Source of the DNA: Streptomyces sp. NBC_01498
GTDB lineage: Bacteria > Actinomycetota > Actinomycetes > Streptomycetales > Streptomycetaceae
Assembly (NCBI RefSeq): GCF_036327775.1
Contig: NZ_CP109598.1
Location: 2,294,001-2,358,000, forward strand
Direction: 5' to 3'
Length of the DNA: 64,000 nt
The translations under genes were made by a program, and so were the position numbers. How positions within the stretch are numbered: the first letter of the stretch is position 1; each line of letters starts with the position of its first letter. Positions 54,473 to 63,736 of the stretch are shown here, piece after piece. The notes under the pieces are model-generated. The model was not told where the DNA came from. It worked only from the letters and a program-made list of their open reading frames with translations, and made no database searches.

Positions 54473-56622
54473 TGGCTGGGGAACATCGACTGCGTGGGTG
54501 CAACATGGAGTCTGACTACAGAAGCGATCGCAGTCACCTGGTCGAAGATTTCTATCTGCCCGCTCTCGCGGCCTCCACCACGTACGACCGGGCCGTGGGC
54601 TACTTCGCAGCCTCAGTGATTGCCACGCTCGGCCAGGGCGTCGACGACTTCACCGAGCGCGGCGGCACCATGCGAATCATTGCGTCTCCTTACCTTGAGC
54701 CGGCGGACATCAAGGACATCGAAGAGGGGTACGAGCTGCGCGAAGTCCTTCACCGAGCCGCTCTGCGCGACCTTGAGCAGGCGGTGGAAGACCAGCGTGC
54801 TGCGCGAGGACTCGGCAAGCTTGGGCGTCTGGTCGCCGAGGGGCGGGTCGATTTCAAGCTGGCGTATGTCGAAGAGCGTGGTCGTGTTGGGATGTACCAC
54901 GAGAAGATCGGTGTCTTCCGGGACGGTCACGACATCGTCGCCTTCAAGGGGAGCGCGAACGAGACCCGATCAGGCCTCATCGGCAACTTCGAAGCAATCG
55001 AGGTATACCGCAGCTGGGATCCTCGGGACACCGATCGTGCTGCGCGGATAAGTAAAGACTTCGAAGACCTGTGGCACGACCGGACTCCGACGCTGCGCGT
55101 CGTGTCGTTCACCGAGGCAGCCAAGGTGGTTGTCGAGCGCAGTGCAATGGCGACAGCTGGTCGCTACGAGCTGGACGATCTTCCGACTAGCGGGGTGCCC
55201 ATCGTGACGTCTCCGCAATCGCCGGCCGGAGCGCTCGTGATCCCGCAGAGCCTGGCAGTGCGCGATTACCAGAAAGAAGCTGTGCAGAACTGGTTCCGCA
55301 ATCATGGTCGCGGCATCTTGCGCATGGCCACTGGCACAGGGAAGACCCTGACCGCTCTCTCTGCAGCAGCTCAACTCGGATCGTTCTTGCGTAAGAACGA
55401 TGACAACGCTTCGCTGCTCGTCATCGTCGTGGCCCCGTTCCAGCACCTGGTCGATCAGTGGGCCAAGGACATCGAATGGTTCGGTGTGACCCCGCTTCGC
55501 GCGTACGAGTCGTCCACCAAGTGGTCCCCACGTGCCCATGCTCTCCTGCAGAACCTTGGTCTGGGAGGTATGAGCGGCGGAGTCATTGTGACCACCAACG
55601 CCACCTTCGGCGGCGACACTTTCCAGAACTTGCTTGATGCTTACAGGGGCCAACTTCTCGTTATCGCGGACGAGGCACACAATCTCGGCGCTCGGCATCT
55701 TCGCACTCAGCTGCCCGAGAAGGCCCAGTACCGACTCGGCCTGTCAGCGACGCCGGAACGCTGGTTCGACGATGAGGGAACCGACGCCCTCACTCACTAC
55801 TTCGGCAAGATCGTCTTCGAGATGGGCATTGGAGAGGCCATCGGTCGCGGAGCTCTGTGTCGCTACACCTATACGCCTGTTCTTGTAGAGCTGGACGACG
55901 AAGAAGCCGAACTCTATGCCGAGACCAGCGCAAAGATCGCCCGACTTATCGCGTCCGGTACGGATTTGAGGGAGACGGCCGACCGAGATAGCCCGCTCGG
56001 CCGGCTCCTGAAGAAGCGTGCGGACATTATTGGCCACGCCCGGGGCAAGCTGCAGGTCCTGCGTACGGAGCTTGAGAAGCGCCGGGAGACCAGCCATCAG
56101 TTGATCTACTGTGCGGAGGGCAAGCACCCGCTCCTCTACGAGCAGGGCATCGAAGGGCCGCGTCAGATCGACCAGGTGATGGACATGGTGGGCAACGAAA
56201 TTCATTTGGCTGCCGCCCGCTATACCTCCGAAACGAAACGACCCGCGCGGCAGGACATTCTGCGCCGCTTTGAAGGCAACGAGCTACAAATCATCTCGTC
56301 CATGCGCTGCCTGGATGAGGGTGTGGACGTGCCCGCGTCGCGCACCGCTTACCTCATGGCGAGTTCGTCCAATCCCCGCCAGTTCATCCAGCGCCGCGGC
56401 CGTGTACTACGGAAGGCACCTGGGAAGGACCGGGCGGACATCATCGACTTTGTCGTCGTACCGCCTGCGGGAGGCGACGCGATTCAGTACGAGACCGAGC
56501 GCAGCTTGCTCCGCCGTGAGTTCGCTCGCGTCGAAGAGTTCGCCTACCTCGCCGAGAACGAAGCGGTCACCCTCGACGTCCTACGACCTGTACGCGAGCG
56601 CTACGGCCTGTTCGACACCTAA
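54472..56622 (+). CDS. PLD-nuclease/DEAH-helicase, Dnd-type restriction enzyme candidate
   Basis: This is a 716-residue protein. Residues about 20-190 form a phospholipase D-type domain (AVGYFAASVIATLGQGVDDF) with one HxK motif in YHEKIGVFRDGHDIVAFKGS followed by ANETRSGL. Residues about 255-690 form a superfamily 2 helicase: Walker A LRMATGTGKTLTALSAA, DEAH box VIADEAHNLGARHL, motif III LGLSATPERWFDDEG, and motif VI FIQRRGRVLRKAPGKD. From memory, a family of this architecture is named DNA phosphorothioation system restriction enzyme. It is consistent with cleavage or remodelling of DNA lacking the modification. The start overlaps the previous stop by one base. Confidence 0.8.
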   Translation: MAGEHRLRGCNMESDYRSDRSHLVEDFYLPALAASTTYDRAVGYFAASVIATLGQGVDDFTERGGTMRIIASPYLEPADIKDIEEGYELREVLHRAALRDLEQAVEDQRAARGLGKLGRLVAEGRVDFKLAYVEERGRVGMYHEKIGVFRDGHDIVAFKGSANETRSGLIGNFEAIEVYRSWDPRDTDRAARISKDFEDLWHDRTPTLRVVSFTEAAKVVVERSAMATAGRYELDDLPTSGVPIVTSPQSPAGALVIPQSLAVRDYQKEAVQNWFRNHGRGILRMATGTGKTLTALSAAAQLGSFLRKNDDNASLLVIVVAPFQHLVDQWAKDIEWFGVTPLRAYESSTKWSPRAHALLQNLGLGGMSGGVIVTTNATFGGDTFQNLLDAYRGQLLVIADEAHNLGARHLRTQLPEKAQYRLGLSATPERWFDDEGTDALTHYFGKIVFEMGIGEAIGRGALCRYTYTPVLVELDDEEAELYAETSAKIARLIASGTDLRETADRDSPLGRLLKKRADIIGHARGKLQVLRTELEKRRETSHQLIYCAEGKHPLLYEQGIEGPRQIDQVMDMVGNEIHLAAARYTSETKRPARQDILRRFEGNELQIISSMRCLDEGVDVPASRTAYLMASSSNPRQFIQRRGRVLRKAPGKDRADIIDFVVVPPAGGDAIQYETERSLLRREFARVEEFAYLAENEAVTLDVLRPVRERYGLFDT

Positions 56623-56680
56623 GACCTCACGCCAAGCCCCCTCGTCTATCCCGCATCTCGACTTGAATCAGGAGTAACCC

Positions 56681-56866
56681 GTGAGCGACGAAACAGCCGG
56701 CCCTCCCTCCGCGCGAACAGTGCGTGAGGTGCTGAAAGAGCTGTCGCCGGCTGCTAGGAACCTCGTTCAGAAGGTCATCGACCTCGAAAACGAGAACATC
56801 CACATCAGGGAATCGACGAAGGTGGTTCCCAGCATTGTGGATGCCGTGAGGGAGTTGACCAAGTGA
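56681..56866 (+). CDS. Small 61-residue protein between helicase and ATPase genes
   Basis: It starts at a GTG with AGGAG seven bases upstream and overlaps the next gene by four bases (GTGA). This translational coupling argues that it is real. The sequence is helical and charged (VREVLKELSPAARNLVQKVI, then LENENIHIRESTKVVPSIVD). It has no recognisable family. It is probably a small subunit or adaptor of the operon's ATPase. Confidence 0.7.
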   Translation: MSDETAGPPSARTVREVLKELSPAARNLVQKVIDLENENIHIRESTKVVPSIVDAVRELTK

Positions 56867-58929
56867 AGCTGCTCAAGCTGACCCTCAGGGACTTCCGCGC
56901 CTTCTACGGTGAGCAGGTCCTCGACCTCTCTGTCAGAGAGGACAAGCCGGCCGTTCTCATCTTCGGTAACAACGGCGCGGGCAAGACCACGTTGCTCAAC
57001 GCATTCGGATGGGTGCTGTACGACACCTTCTCGGACGACGTCGAACAGCAACACCGGCTGATCCATGACAAGAAGTGGGAAGAGACCCCCTTTGGGGAGG
57101 AAGCGACGACCTGGGTCCGACTCGACTTCGAGCACGAGGGCATCCGCTTCTCCGTGAGTCGGAGCGTTACCGTCAACAAGCAGACGGACGAACAGCAGAA
57201 GGTTAGCCCGTCTCTGACAGTCACCGAGGTCGGGCCCGACGGCGAAGCCAAGTCTGTGCCGAATGGCCAGGACCGGATCGAGAAGATCCTTCCCAAGGGG
57301 CTGCGGCAGTTCTTCTTCTTCAACGGCGAGCGCATGGAGAAAATGTTCTCCGGCGACGATAACAACGAAAACGAAGGGGTCAAGAAGGCCATCAAGACGC
57401 TCCTCAATTTGGAGGCCATTGAGCGGGCCATCGACGATCTCCCCAAGGCTTCTCGTCAGCTTGCCCGTGCGATCGACTCCAAGGGCGATACTCGGCTGAA
57501 ACAGCTCACGGATCGCCAGGAGGAACTGGCGGGACAGGCGAAGGTGGAGGAAGAGGATAAGCTCCGCCATTCCGCAGCAATCAGTGCCTTTCAGAAGGAA
57601 ATTGAGTCGATTGGCCGCGCTCTGCGTCAAAACGAGCAGGCCGAGCCGCTACAGAAAGAGCGTGAGCGACTCACTCGCCGTATCAACCAGGAGAAGGAAC
57701 GCCTTGCGGACCATAAGAGCCGCAAGCGTGAACTGCTTTCCAAACATGGTTTCCTGGCCCTCACCGGCGGGCTCGACGACAAGGTCGTCGAACTTGCGGA
57801 CCGCATGCGTGAGCGCAGGCAGCTGCCAGCCGGCATCCAACGCAGCTTCATTGAGGACATTCTCGAAGAACAGCTGTGCATGTGTGGCCGCACCGTTGAG
57901 GAGGGGACTCCTGAGTACGAGGAGATCACCAAGCGGAAGTACAACGCTGGTCTTGAGGATGTACAGCATCGTTGGATGCACGTCAGCGGCGAGATGCGCA
58001 GCATGAGCGACAAGCGACAGGAACTCCTAGACCAATTTACCCTGAACGCTTCTGACATTCAGAACGCGGACGCTGCCATCAGCCAGCTGGAAGCGGAGCG
58101 GTCAGACGTGGACCGTCAGCTGGACGGCGTGAACATTCAGGACGTGAAACGCCTGGTCGAGCGCCGCAAGGAGTATGGCGAGAAGGAGACCGAGGCCCGT
58201 GTTGCGCACAGGGAATCCGAGAACCGTATGGCCTTGATCGAGCAGGAATTGGCGAGCGTTGCTCGCCAATACAAGTCTGCGGTGGCCAAGAATGAGGAGT
58301 CTCGCAGGATTCAGACTCAGGTCGGTTTGGTCGAGTCGGTTCGAAACGCGCTGATCGAGATTCTGGCGATCAAGACAGAAGAGGTCCGGGATCAGCTCGA
58401 CAAGAAGGTTAAGGAAGTCTTCTCCCGTATCTTCATCAAGAGTTACATCCCCGAACTCAATGATTCCTTCGAGTTGGAGTTGCGCGCGCCGAGCGGTGTG
58501 GCCATCCGCTCCACCGGCGAGAACCAGATTCTCGGGCTGAGTTTCGTAGGAGCCGTTTCCGAAGTGGCCCGGAGTATCAATGCCCGAAAGAGTCATGCAG
58601 ATGAGGCGACGATTGAAAGCAGTGGAAGTGGCGTCTACCCAGTTGTGATGGATGCACCCTTCGGGAGCCTTGATCTCACCTATCAGGAAGAGATCTCGAA
58701 GGCGCTTCCGGCCTTGACGTCGCAGATCGTTACTCTGCTGTCGCAGTCACAGGCTCGTGGCCACGTCATGGAGAACCTACAGCATGCGGCCAACCGGATG
58801 TATGTGCTGCGAACCTTCACGCCGAACAGGGCGGCTGAAGAAGAGACCATGGAGATTAACAACCGTGCAGTGCCGTACGTTTCCTACGGCGAATTCGAGC
58901 ACACTGTCCTGGAGGAGGTGACCGTCTGA
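56863..58929 (+). CDS. DndD-like SMC-type ATPase (second copy)
   Basis: This is a 688-residue ATPase of the Rad50/SMC type, starting at a GTG overlapped with the small gene. The N-terminal Walker A is FGNNGAGKTTLLNAFGWVLY near residue 29. A long coiled coil (about 190-560) is broken near 346 by QLCMCGRTVEEGT, a CxC hook-like element. The C-terminal signature (ENQILGLSFVGAVSEVARSI) and Walker B YPVVMDAPFGSLDLTY lie near 550 and 590. It resembles DndD, but its place in a separate operon and its Cys-containing hook set it apart from the dndD on the opposite strand. I infer a motor or sensor of the restriction arm. Confidence 0.82.
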   Translation: MKLLKLTLRDFRAFYGEQVLDLSVREDKPAVLIFGNNGAGKTTLLNAFGWVLYDTFSDDVEQQHRLIHDKKWEETPFGEEATTWVRLDFEHEGIRFSVSRSVTVNKQTDEQQKVSPSLTVTEVGPDGEAKSVPNGQDRIEKILPKGLRQFFFFNGERMEKMFSGDDNNENEGVKKAIKTLLNLEAIERAIDDLPKASRQLARAIDSKGDTRLKQLTDRQEELAGQAKVEEEDKLRHSAAISAFQKEIESIGRALRQNEQAEPLQKERERLTRRINQEKERLADHKSRKRELLSKHGFLALTGGLDDKVVELADRMRERRQLPAGIQRSFIEDILEEQLCMCGRTVEEGTPEYEEITKRKYNAGLEDVQHRWMHVSGEMRSMSDKRQELLDQFTLNASDIQNADAAISQLEAERSDVDRQLDGVNIQDVKRLVERRKEYGEKETEARVAHRESENRMALIEQELASVARQYKSAVAKNEESRRIQTQVGLVESVRNALIEILAIKTEEVRDQLDKKVKEVFSRIFIKSYIPELNDSFELELRAPSGVAIRSTGENQILGLSFVGAVSEVARSINARKSHADEATIESSGSGVYPVVMDAPFGSLDLTYQEEISKALPALTSQIVTLLSQSQARGHVMENLQHAANRMYVLRTFTPNRAAEEETMEINNRAVPYVSYGEFEHTVLEEVTV

Positions 58930-59402
58930 TGGCTACCACGGATCGTTTCCGCCGCCCGCACTCCTACGAACCCCTGCTGGAAAAGCTCGCAGACAAGAAG
59001 ACCGGACCATTCGCGACCATGGTCGAAGCGATGATGTTCGCCGCAGTGCTTGGGCGCCGCAAGGGTGAGCGCGTCGCGTTCGAGAAGTCCGACGAACCGA
59101 TTCGTCTGGCACTGATGGAGGGCCGACTCTACGGTGACGTCCTTCTCGACATGCTCGCAGCAGTAGAGCATGAGGACGACCCAAAGATCCTCGGGAATGA
59201 CCGGCAGGATGAGCGAGTCCTGATCTTCGAGGAGTATGCGAACGGTGGCCTTGCGCACCTACAGACGCTGATAAGCCGTCAGCCGCACCAGGATCTCGAG
59301 GTCATCATTTCTAACTTGGTCCTCGAGGGGCTCCGGAACTCTCCAGAGGAGAAGAAGGACGACGTCGGCGAGATCTTGGCCAGCGCCTCCCTAGACTGGT
59401 AA
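58929..59402 (+). CDS. Dnd-associated small protein
   Basis: This is a 157-residue protein whose ATG shares one base with the previous stop. It is mostly helical (YEPLLEKLADKKTGPFATMV, EAMMFAAVLGRRKGERVAFE, VLLDMLAAVEHEDDPKILGN) with an acidic C-terminus. From memory it fits the small family called dnd system-associated protein 4; I could not check. It has no catalytic motif. It is the last gene of the plus-strand operon and ends 81 bases before the convergent nuclease gene. Confidence 0.65.
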   Translation: MATTDRFRRPHSYEPLLEKLADKKTGPFATMVEAMMFAAVLGRRKGERVAFEKSDEPIRLALMEGRLYGDVLLDMLAAVEHEDDPKILGNDRQDERVLIFEEYANGGLAHLQTLISRQPHQDLEVIISNLVLEGLRNSPEEKKDDVGEILASASLDW

Positions 59403-59415
59403 CTAGGCTGATTCG

Positions 59416-59451
59416 AAGGTGGTGCCGTTCTGTGTGTACCGGCGCCACCTT
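59416..59451. terminator. Bidirectional hairpin between convergent defence operons
   Basis: Arms 59416-59427 and 59440-59451 pair over 12 bases with one G-T pair and a 12-base loop. It lies between the stops of two convergent genes and can serve both. Confidence 0.7.
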
Positions 59452-59483
59452 TGACCTTGAGGGCGAAGGTCCGGCTGAGCGCG

Positions 59484-61208
59484 TTAACGTGGCCAGGTTC
59501 GGACTGCTAGGCCAGCCAGTATTTCCTGCCTGGACTGGATAGCTTCCGGCGTCCACGCGGGACACTCGCCGACCATCTTCGTCAGCGCAAACTGAGAGGC
59601 TTTAAACACCTCGGCTTTATTCTTGAATGGCTTATTTCCGATATGTGAATTAACGCTGGCCTGCAGAAGGACCATGTTGCCGATGCGGTAGATCCACTTG
59701 TCCGCATCCTCCTGAGTTCCACTTACTGCGATGAACTCCGACCAATCGCCGACGACCGCGCTCTGAGGGTACACGTGTTCGAGATTGACCTCAGCCGGGT
59801 TGTCGTTCGGGATGAACTCGGGCTCGGCCTCGTTTTTGTGCGTTCTCTCCAGCGCACCCAGGAAGTACCGGGCGTTCTTGTTCGCTTCATTGCGTCCGAC
59901 GGTATGCAGGGCAAACTGAGCTTTGAAGTCGATGTCGGAAGCAATGAGTTCGTTCACGCGGGCGCGGATCTCGGAGATGTTCGCGATGGTCCCCTTACGG
60001 ATATCTACCGCGATCTGGGAGTAGACGTCCTCATAGCGCCCTCGGTTGATTGTTCCCATGACCATGCCGCGTACGGACCAGCTGATCAGAGCCTTGAGCA
60101 ACTTCTCGATCTGGCCAGCTGGGAGGTGCTCGACTGCGGCGAGGAGGAGAATCTTGTTCGGGACTAGATTGAACAGCACCAGAGTGTTGAGGGCCGGCTT
60201 TCGACCAGGGCACTTGTCGAGCCAGAGCTCGTGGTTCGGGTCGGACAGCGCGGCGTAGATGCGGGCACCTGTCAGAAGCTGTTGGGAGAACGACAGAGCG
60301 TCCTGGCTCTGGACCACCTCCTTCCGCATCTTGGCGTACAGGTCGCGTTCGGTGACCTTTCCTTCCCGTGAACTCCAGTAGTGGCGCAGGAACTTGGTGA
60401 ACTTGTCGTCGGCGGTAGCCAATGACAGGGCGCCGATGCTCTTGTGCCAGTTGTTCCGCACCGAGTCCAGATGCATCTTGGCTGCCCCGAAGAGATGGTT
60501 CTTCAGAAGGTCCGCCGTCGTCAGGTCGGCGCCCCGGTTGTTGAGCGTCTCGAAGATTACGTACGCATCGGCCTCGGAGGGGGTCTCTACGACAGCGAGC
60601 TGGGCCCGGTGCTGGATGTACTTGACCCACTTCTTGAGCTCATTCGTGGCCGACTCGCCGTGCAAACTGGCGAGCTCCTTGAGCCGCGCGCAGAAGTAGC
60701 GGTACGCCTTGAAGATGTCGGAGTCGTTACGCTTTGGGGCCGCGAGCGGCAACCCACTCCTGGTGACGATCCCGTGGTACGGGGGATGATCTTCCTCGTT
60801 GAGCTTGAGATGCGGCTCCGTATCTTCGGCATCCCATGCCTGGCTGGCCAGGAAGTCGTCCTCGATCCGTCGAGCCTGGGTGTGGCCGAGGCCCTCCAGG
60901 GTCTCCCGGATGGCTGCAATCAACAAAGAAGAGGTGACGAGGCGCTGCTGCCCATCGATGATCTTTTTACGGTCGTCAGGTCCATCCTGCGTCAGGACGA
61001 TGGTCCCGAGGAAGTAGTCCTCATCGGCCCCCGTCTCGATCGCGCGGCTCAGGTCGGTCCAGTAGTCCCGCACCTCCTGGTCCACCTTCCAGCAGTACGA
61101 GCGCTGGAACTGAGGGACTACTAGCCGGTTGTTGCGGAGGATCTCCCCAATGCCGAGGAGGTTGAGCTGGAGAGAGGTGCTGCCGTGACCCGATGCCATG
61201 AGGGACAT
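59484..61208 (-). CDS. DUF262-DUF1524 nuclease of SspE/GmrSD type
   Basis: This is a protein of 574 residues, or 571 from the better-placed ATG at 61199, which has AGGA upstream. The N-terminal DUF262 NTPase part has NNRLVVPQFQRSYCWKVDQE near residue 27, YFLGTIVLTQDGPDDRKKII and the DGQQRLVTSSLL motif near 84. The C-terminal DUF1524 HNH-type nuclease has NLEHVYPQSAVVGDWSEF near 485 and YRIGNMVLLQASVNSHIGNK, whose His and Asn residues are conserved. Proteins of this plan include SspE, which senses phosphorothioated DNA, and GmrSD, which cuts modified phage DNA. Placed just after dndE on the same strand, it is probably the modification-aware nuclease of the island. Confidence 0.85.
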   Translation of the reverse strand: MSLMASGHGSTSLQLNLLGIGEILRNNRLVVPQFQRSYCWKVDQEVRDYWTDLSRAIETGADEDYFLGTIVLTQDGPDDRKKIIDGQQRLVTSSLLIAAIRETLEGLGHTQARRIEDDFLASQAWDAEDTEPHLKLNEEDHPPYHGIVTRSGLPLAAPKRNDSDIFKAYRYFCARLKELASLHGESATNELKKWVKYIQHRAQLAVVETPSEADAYVIFETLNNRGADLTTADLLKNHLFGAAKMHLDSVRNNWHKSIGALSLATADDKFTKFLRHYWSSREGKVTERDLYAKMRKEVVQSQDALSFSQQLLTGARIYAALSDPNHELWLDKCPGRKPALNTLVLFNLVPNKILLLAAVEHLPAGQIEKLLKALISWSVRGMVMGTINRGRYEDVYSQIAVDIRKGTIANISEIRARVNELIASDIDFKAQFALHTVGRNEANKNARYFLGALERTHKNEAEPEFIPNDNPAEVNLEHVYPQSAVVGDWSEFIAVSGTQEDADKWIYRIGNMVLLQASVNSHIGNKPFKNKAEVFKASQFALTKMVGECPAWTPEAIQSRQEILAGLAVRTWPR

Positions 61209-61338
61209 CCTAGGTCGCGACCAGTTAAGTGATCTATCAAAGCTGAAGGATTGTCACCGCAGGGTTGTAACTGCGGAAAACCGAGCGGGCCAGCCATTCG
61301 TGAAAGGTGGCGGGCCCACTCGGCAGGCGGAGTTGTCG

Positions 61339-61719
61339 TTAGGCAGCTGCGACGGAACCGATCAGCCCCTCGACCGTCGTCATCTCCTTGTGCGCACCGA
61401 GATACCCGATCCCCCGAGCAAGGTGGACCGTGAGGGTCTTGGAGACGTTCTCGTCCGTCGGCTCCAGTCCGTCAGCGACGCAGCGTTGCTTCAGCAGCGC
61501 GAGGTAGAGGTCCCCGTGCTGGCCGGCGAAGGTCTTCCAGGACATCTCGACGTTGGAGTCGGTGACGACTTCCTTGACCAGCGGGGTGGAGGCATCTGCC
61601 AGGGAGAGGGCGAGGGCCCAGCGGCACAGGACGTTCCACTGGGTGATGCCGGTGGTGTGCTTGAGGCGCGATAGACGGTCCTTGCTCGGGGTAGCGAGGC
61701 GGATGTTCTCAAGCGACAT
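61339..61719 (-). CDS. dndE: DNA phosphorothioation protein DndE
   Basis: This is a 126-residue protein that overlaps the end of dndD by 11 bases. The sequence MSLENIRLATPSKDRLSRLK, HTTGITQWNVLCRWALALSL and the C-terminal TLTVHLARGIGYLGAHKE match the small all-helical DndE family, and the length is normal. DndE binds nicked DNA or assists sulfur insertion with DndC and DndD. The gene ends 131 bases before the DUF262 nuclease gene. Confidence 0.88.
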   Translation of the reverse strand: MSLENIRLATPSKDRLSRLKHTTGITQWNVLCRWALALSLADASTPLVKEVVTDSNVEMSWKTFAGQHGDLYLALLKQRCVADGLEPTDENVSKTLTVHLARGIGYLGAHKEMTTVEGLIGSVAAA

Positions 61720-63736
61720 TCTGGGCTCCTACGTTCCACCAGTAGCCCTCGACGACGCTGGTGGTGAAGTTCGAGTCGTCGTGGACCAGGGTGTACGTGT
61801 GGGCGACGGAGTTCTTCAGGCGGCCCAGCAGGTACTCATCGATCTCCTCGTCCGTGGAGAGAAGGAGAACCTGTTCGCTGGCGTGCGGGAAGTAACGGTC
61901 GACCAGGTGCTCCCGGTGACGGCTGTCGAGGCGGCCGAGAGGCGTGTCGATGACGCTAGGCAGGCGGTTGCCGGCCACCTTCATCACTCCCCACAGGAGG
62001 GACACGGCCAGGAGCTGTCGCTCGCCAGCGCTGAGCCGCCCGGGGTCGAGGGCTTCGCCTTCTCCGTCGGACAGAGTGAGCGTGAACTTGTCGGTATCGA
62101 TCCTCAGATCATGGACCAGACCCTGTTTCCGCATGAGCTCCTTGAAGCTCTGCAGGACGGCGACTTCCAGGCGGTTGATGTGGCGCTGGAGAAGAGCCTC
62201 TCCGAAGCGTTCCAGAGTGCTGCGGGCCTTCTCCGAGTACTTGATGATTCGCTCGACCTCTTCGGCCTTGACCTTGGCCTGAACGAAGCTCTTGTGAGCT
62301 CGTTCCAGAGCGGCCGTGACGTTTTCTCGTCGTCGCTTCAGCTCAAGGATCCGCTGGTCGTCGCGGGCGATACTCTCCTGAATCCGGACGACCTTCTGAA
62401 TCTGCTCGTCCCGGGCGTCCTGGAGAGCCTCCACCTTGCTCTGCTCAGGGACGCCGGCCAGCTGGCGGTCCAGCTGGTCCACCTCTTCGGAGGCGGCGGC
62501 AGCCTGTTCCAGGAGTTGTGCTGCTCTGGCCTTATCGCGGACCAGGCCCTCATCTAGTACGGAGATCTGCGCCAGCGCGTCGTGAGGCAGGCCAAGGTTG
62601 ACCTTCAGCGCAGTGGACTTCGAGCGCTTCGCCCTGTCTTGGTCCAGCTTCTCCGTCACTTCGTTGCGGACGCTCTCAGGCAGGAGCTTGAGTAGCCACT
62701 CATCGCGTTCGGTGAGGACATCAAGCACCTGCCCGGCCGCTGCCGCAGAGTGTTCATGTTTGGCCTGCTTACGGAGCTCCTTGAGCTGCGTTCCCATGAG
62801 GAGGAAGGGAAGTGGGCCAGCTGCCAACTGGACCAGCGAGATACGTAGGTCGGCCAGTTGGCCAGCTGCCTGCTTGCGTTCGGCGTCCAGCTCAACGCGG
62901 CGCTCGAAGAGCCCGCCTCCCTCCTTCTTGAACTCATCCTCGAGGGAGCCGAGGTCACGTTCAGCCTTGCGAAGGGTCTTCGCGCGATCGGCACGTTCTT
63001 GCGCTGCAACATCCAACTTCTCCTGAACAGAAGCAAGCTCTTGTTCCTGAGCGTGGATGTTGTCCATCAGATGTTGCTCTTCGTCGGAGAGCTTCTGACG
63101 GCGCTGGAGCGCGAGGAGATCGGTGCGAAGTTGCTCCACCGTGCTTACACCGAGCAGCGAGTGGACAGCCGACTCGATCACGGTCGCCGCGCGCTCGGGA
63201 TCGGCAAGCGACTCGATCTTCTCCCCGTCGAAGAAGGACAGAGACGCGACTTCCAGCGGGAGCAGGTCCTCGACATGGTCAGCCCACCCCTGGCTGAGAT
63301 GCCGGCTGTACTTGAGCCCGGGCTGTGCACGGCGTGTGGCCTGGCCCTTGTCGCCGTAGTTCTCGTCCACTTGGACGTTGAGGAACTCCTTCAAGGACTT
63401 GCCGCTGGTGTGCCAGCTCCGGTCGACCTTGTAGTAGTGCTCCTTGGCATCCACCGTGACGGTGAACTCCAAGGTGATCGACGCGCCGCGGGTCGGGTCG
63501 TGCTGCCGGTTGATGCTCTCGCGGAGGAAAGTCTCGTACGACTTGTTACCGCGACTGCTGCAGCGGGCTCGAGGGCCATAGAGCACGAGCTGGATGGCGT
63601 CGAGGAGGGTCGTCTTGCCGCAGCCGTTGAGACCGCCGATCAGGATGATCGGCTTGTTCTTCTTCACGGTGAGGTCAAGGGACTGCTTACCTCGGTACGC
63701 CCCGAACTCTTCGAGGGTGATCTTACGCAGGAGCAT
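61709..63736 (-). CDS. dndD: DNA phosphorothioation ATPase DndD
   Basis: This is a 675-residue SMC-like ATPase. Walker A is GGLNGCGKTTLLDAIQLVLY near residue 34. A conserved DndD stretch follows (GPRARCSSRGNKSYETFLRE). A long coiled coil occupies about 210-520 without a CxxC hook. The signature is LSAGERQLLAVSLLWGVMKV near 565, and Walker B is LPSVIDTPLGRLDSRHREHL near 598. It overlaps dndC by 14 bases and dndE by 11. DndD supplies ATP hydrolysis, and probably DNA nicking or opening, for replacing a backbone oxygen by sulfur. Confidence 0.92.
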   Translation of the reverse strand: MLLRKITLEEFGAYRGKQSLDLTVKKNKPIILIGGLNGCGKTTLLDAIQLVLYGPRARCSSRGNKSYETFLRESINRQHDPTRGASITLEFTVTVDAKEHYYKVDRSWHTSGKSLKEFLNVQVDENYGDKGQATRRAQPGLKYSRHLSQGWADHVEDLLPLEVASLSFFDGEKIESLADPERAATVIESAVHSLLGVSTVEQLRTDLLALQRRQKLSDEEQHLMDNIHAQEQELASVQEKLDVAAQERADRAKTLRKAERDLGSLEDEFKKEGGGLFERRVELDAERKQAAGQLADLRISLVQLAAGPLPFLLMGTQLKELRKQAKHEHSAAAAGQVLDVLTERDEWLLKLLPESVRNEVTEKLDQDRAKRSKSTALKVNLGLPHDALAQISVLDEGLVRDKARAAQLLEQAAAASEEVDQLDRQLAGVPEQSKVEALQDARDEQIQKVVRIQESIARDDQRILELKRRRENVTAALERAHKSFVQAKVKAEEVERIIKYSEKARSTLERFGEALLQRHINRLEVAVLQSFKELMRKQGLVHDLRIDTDKFTLTLSDGEGEALDPGRLSAGERQLLAVSLLWGVMKVAGNRLPSVIDTPLGRLDSRHREHLVDRYFPHASEQVLLLSTDEEIDEYLLGRLKNSVAHTYTLVHDDSNFTTSVVEGYWWNVGAQNVA

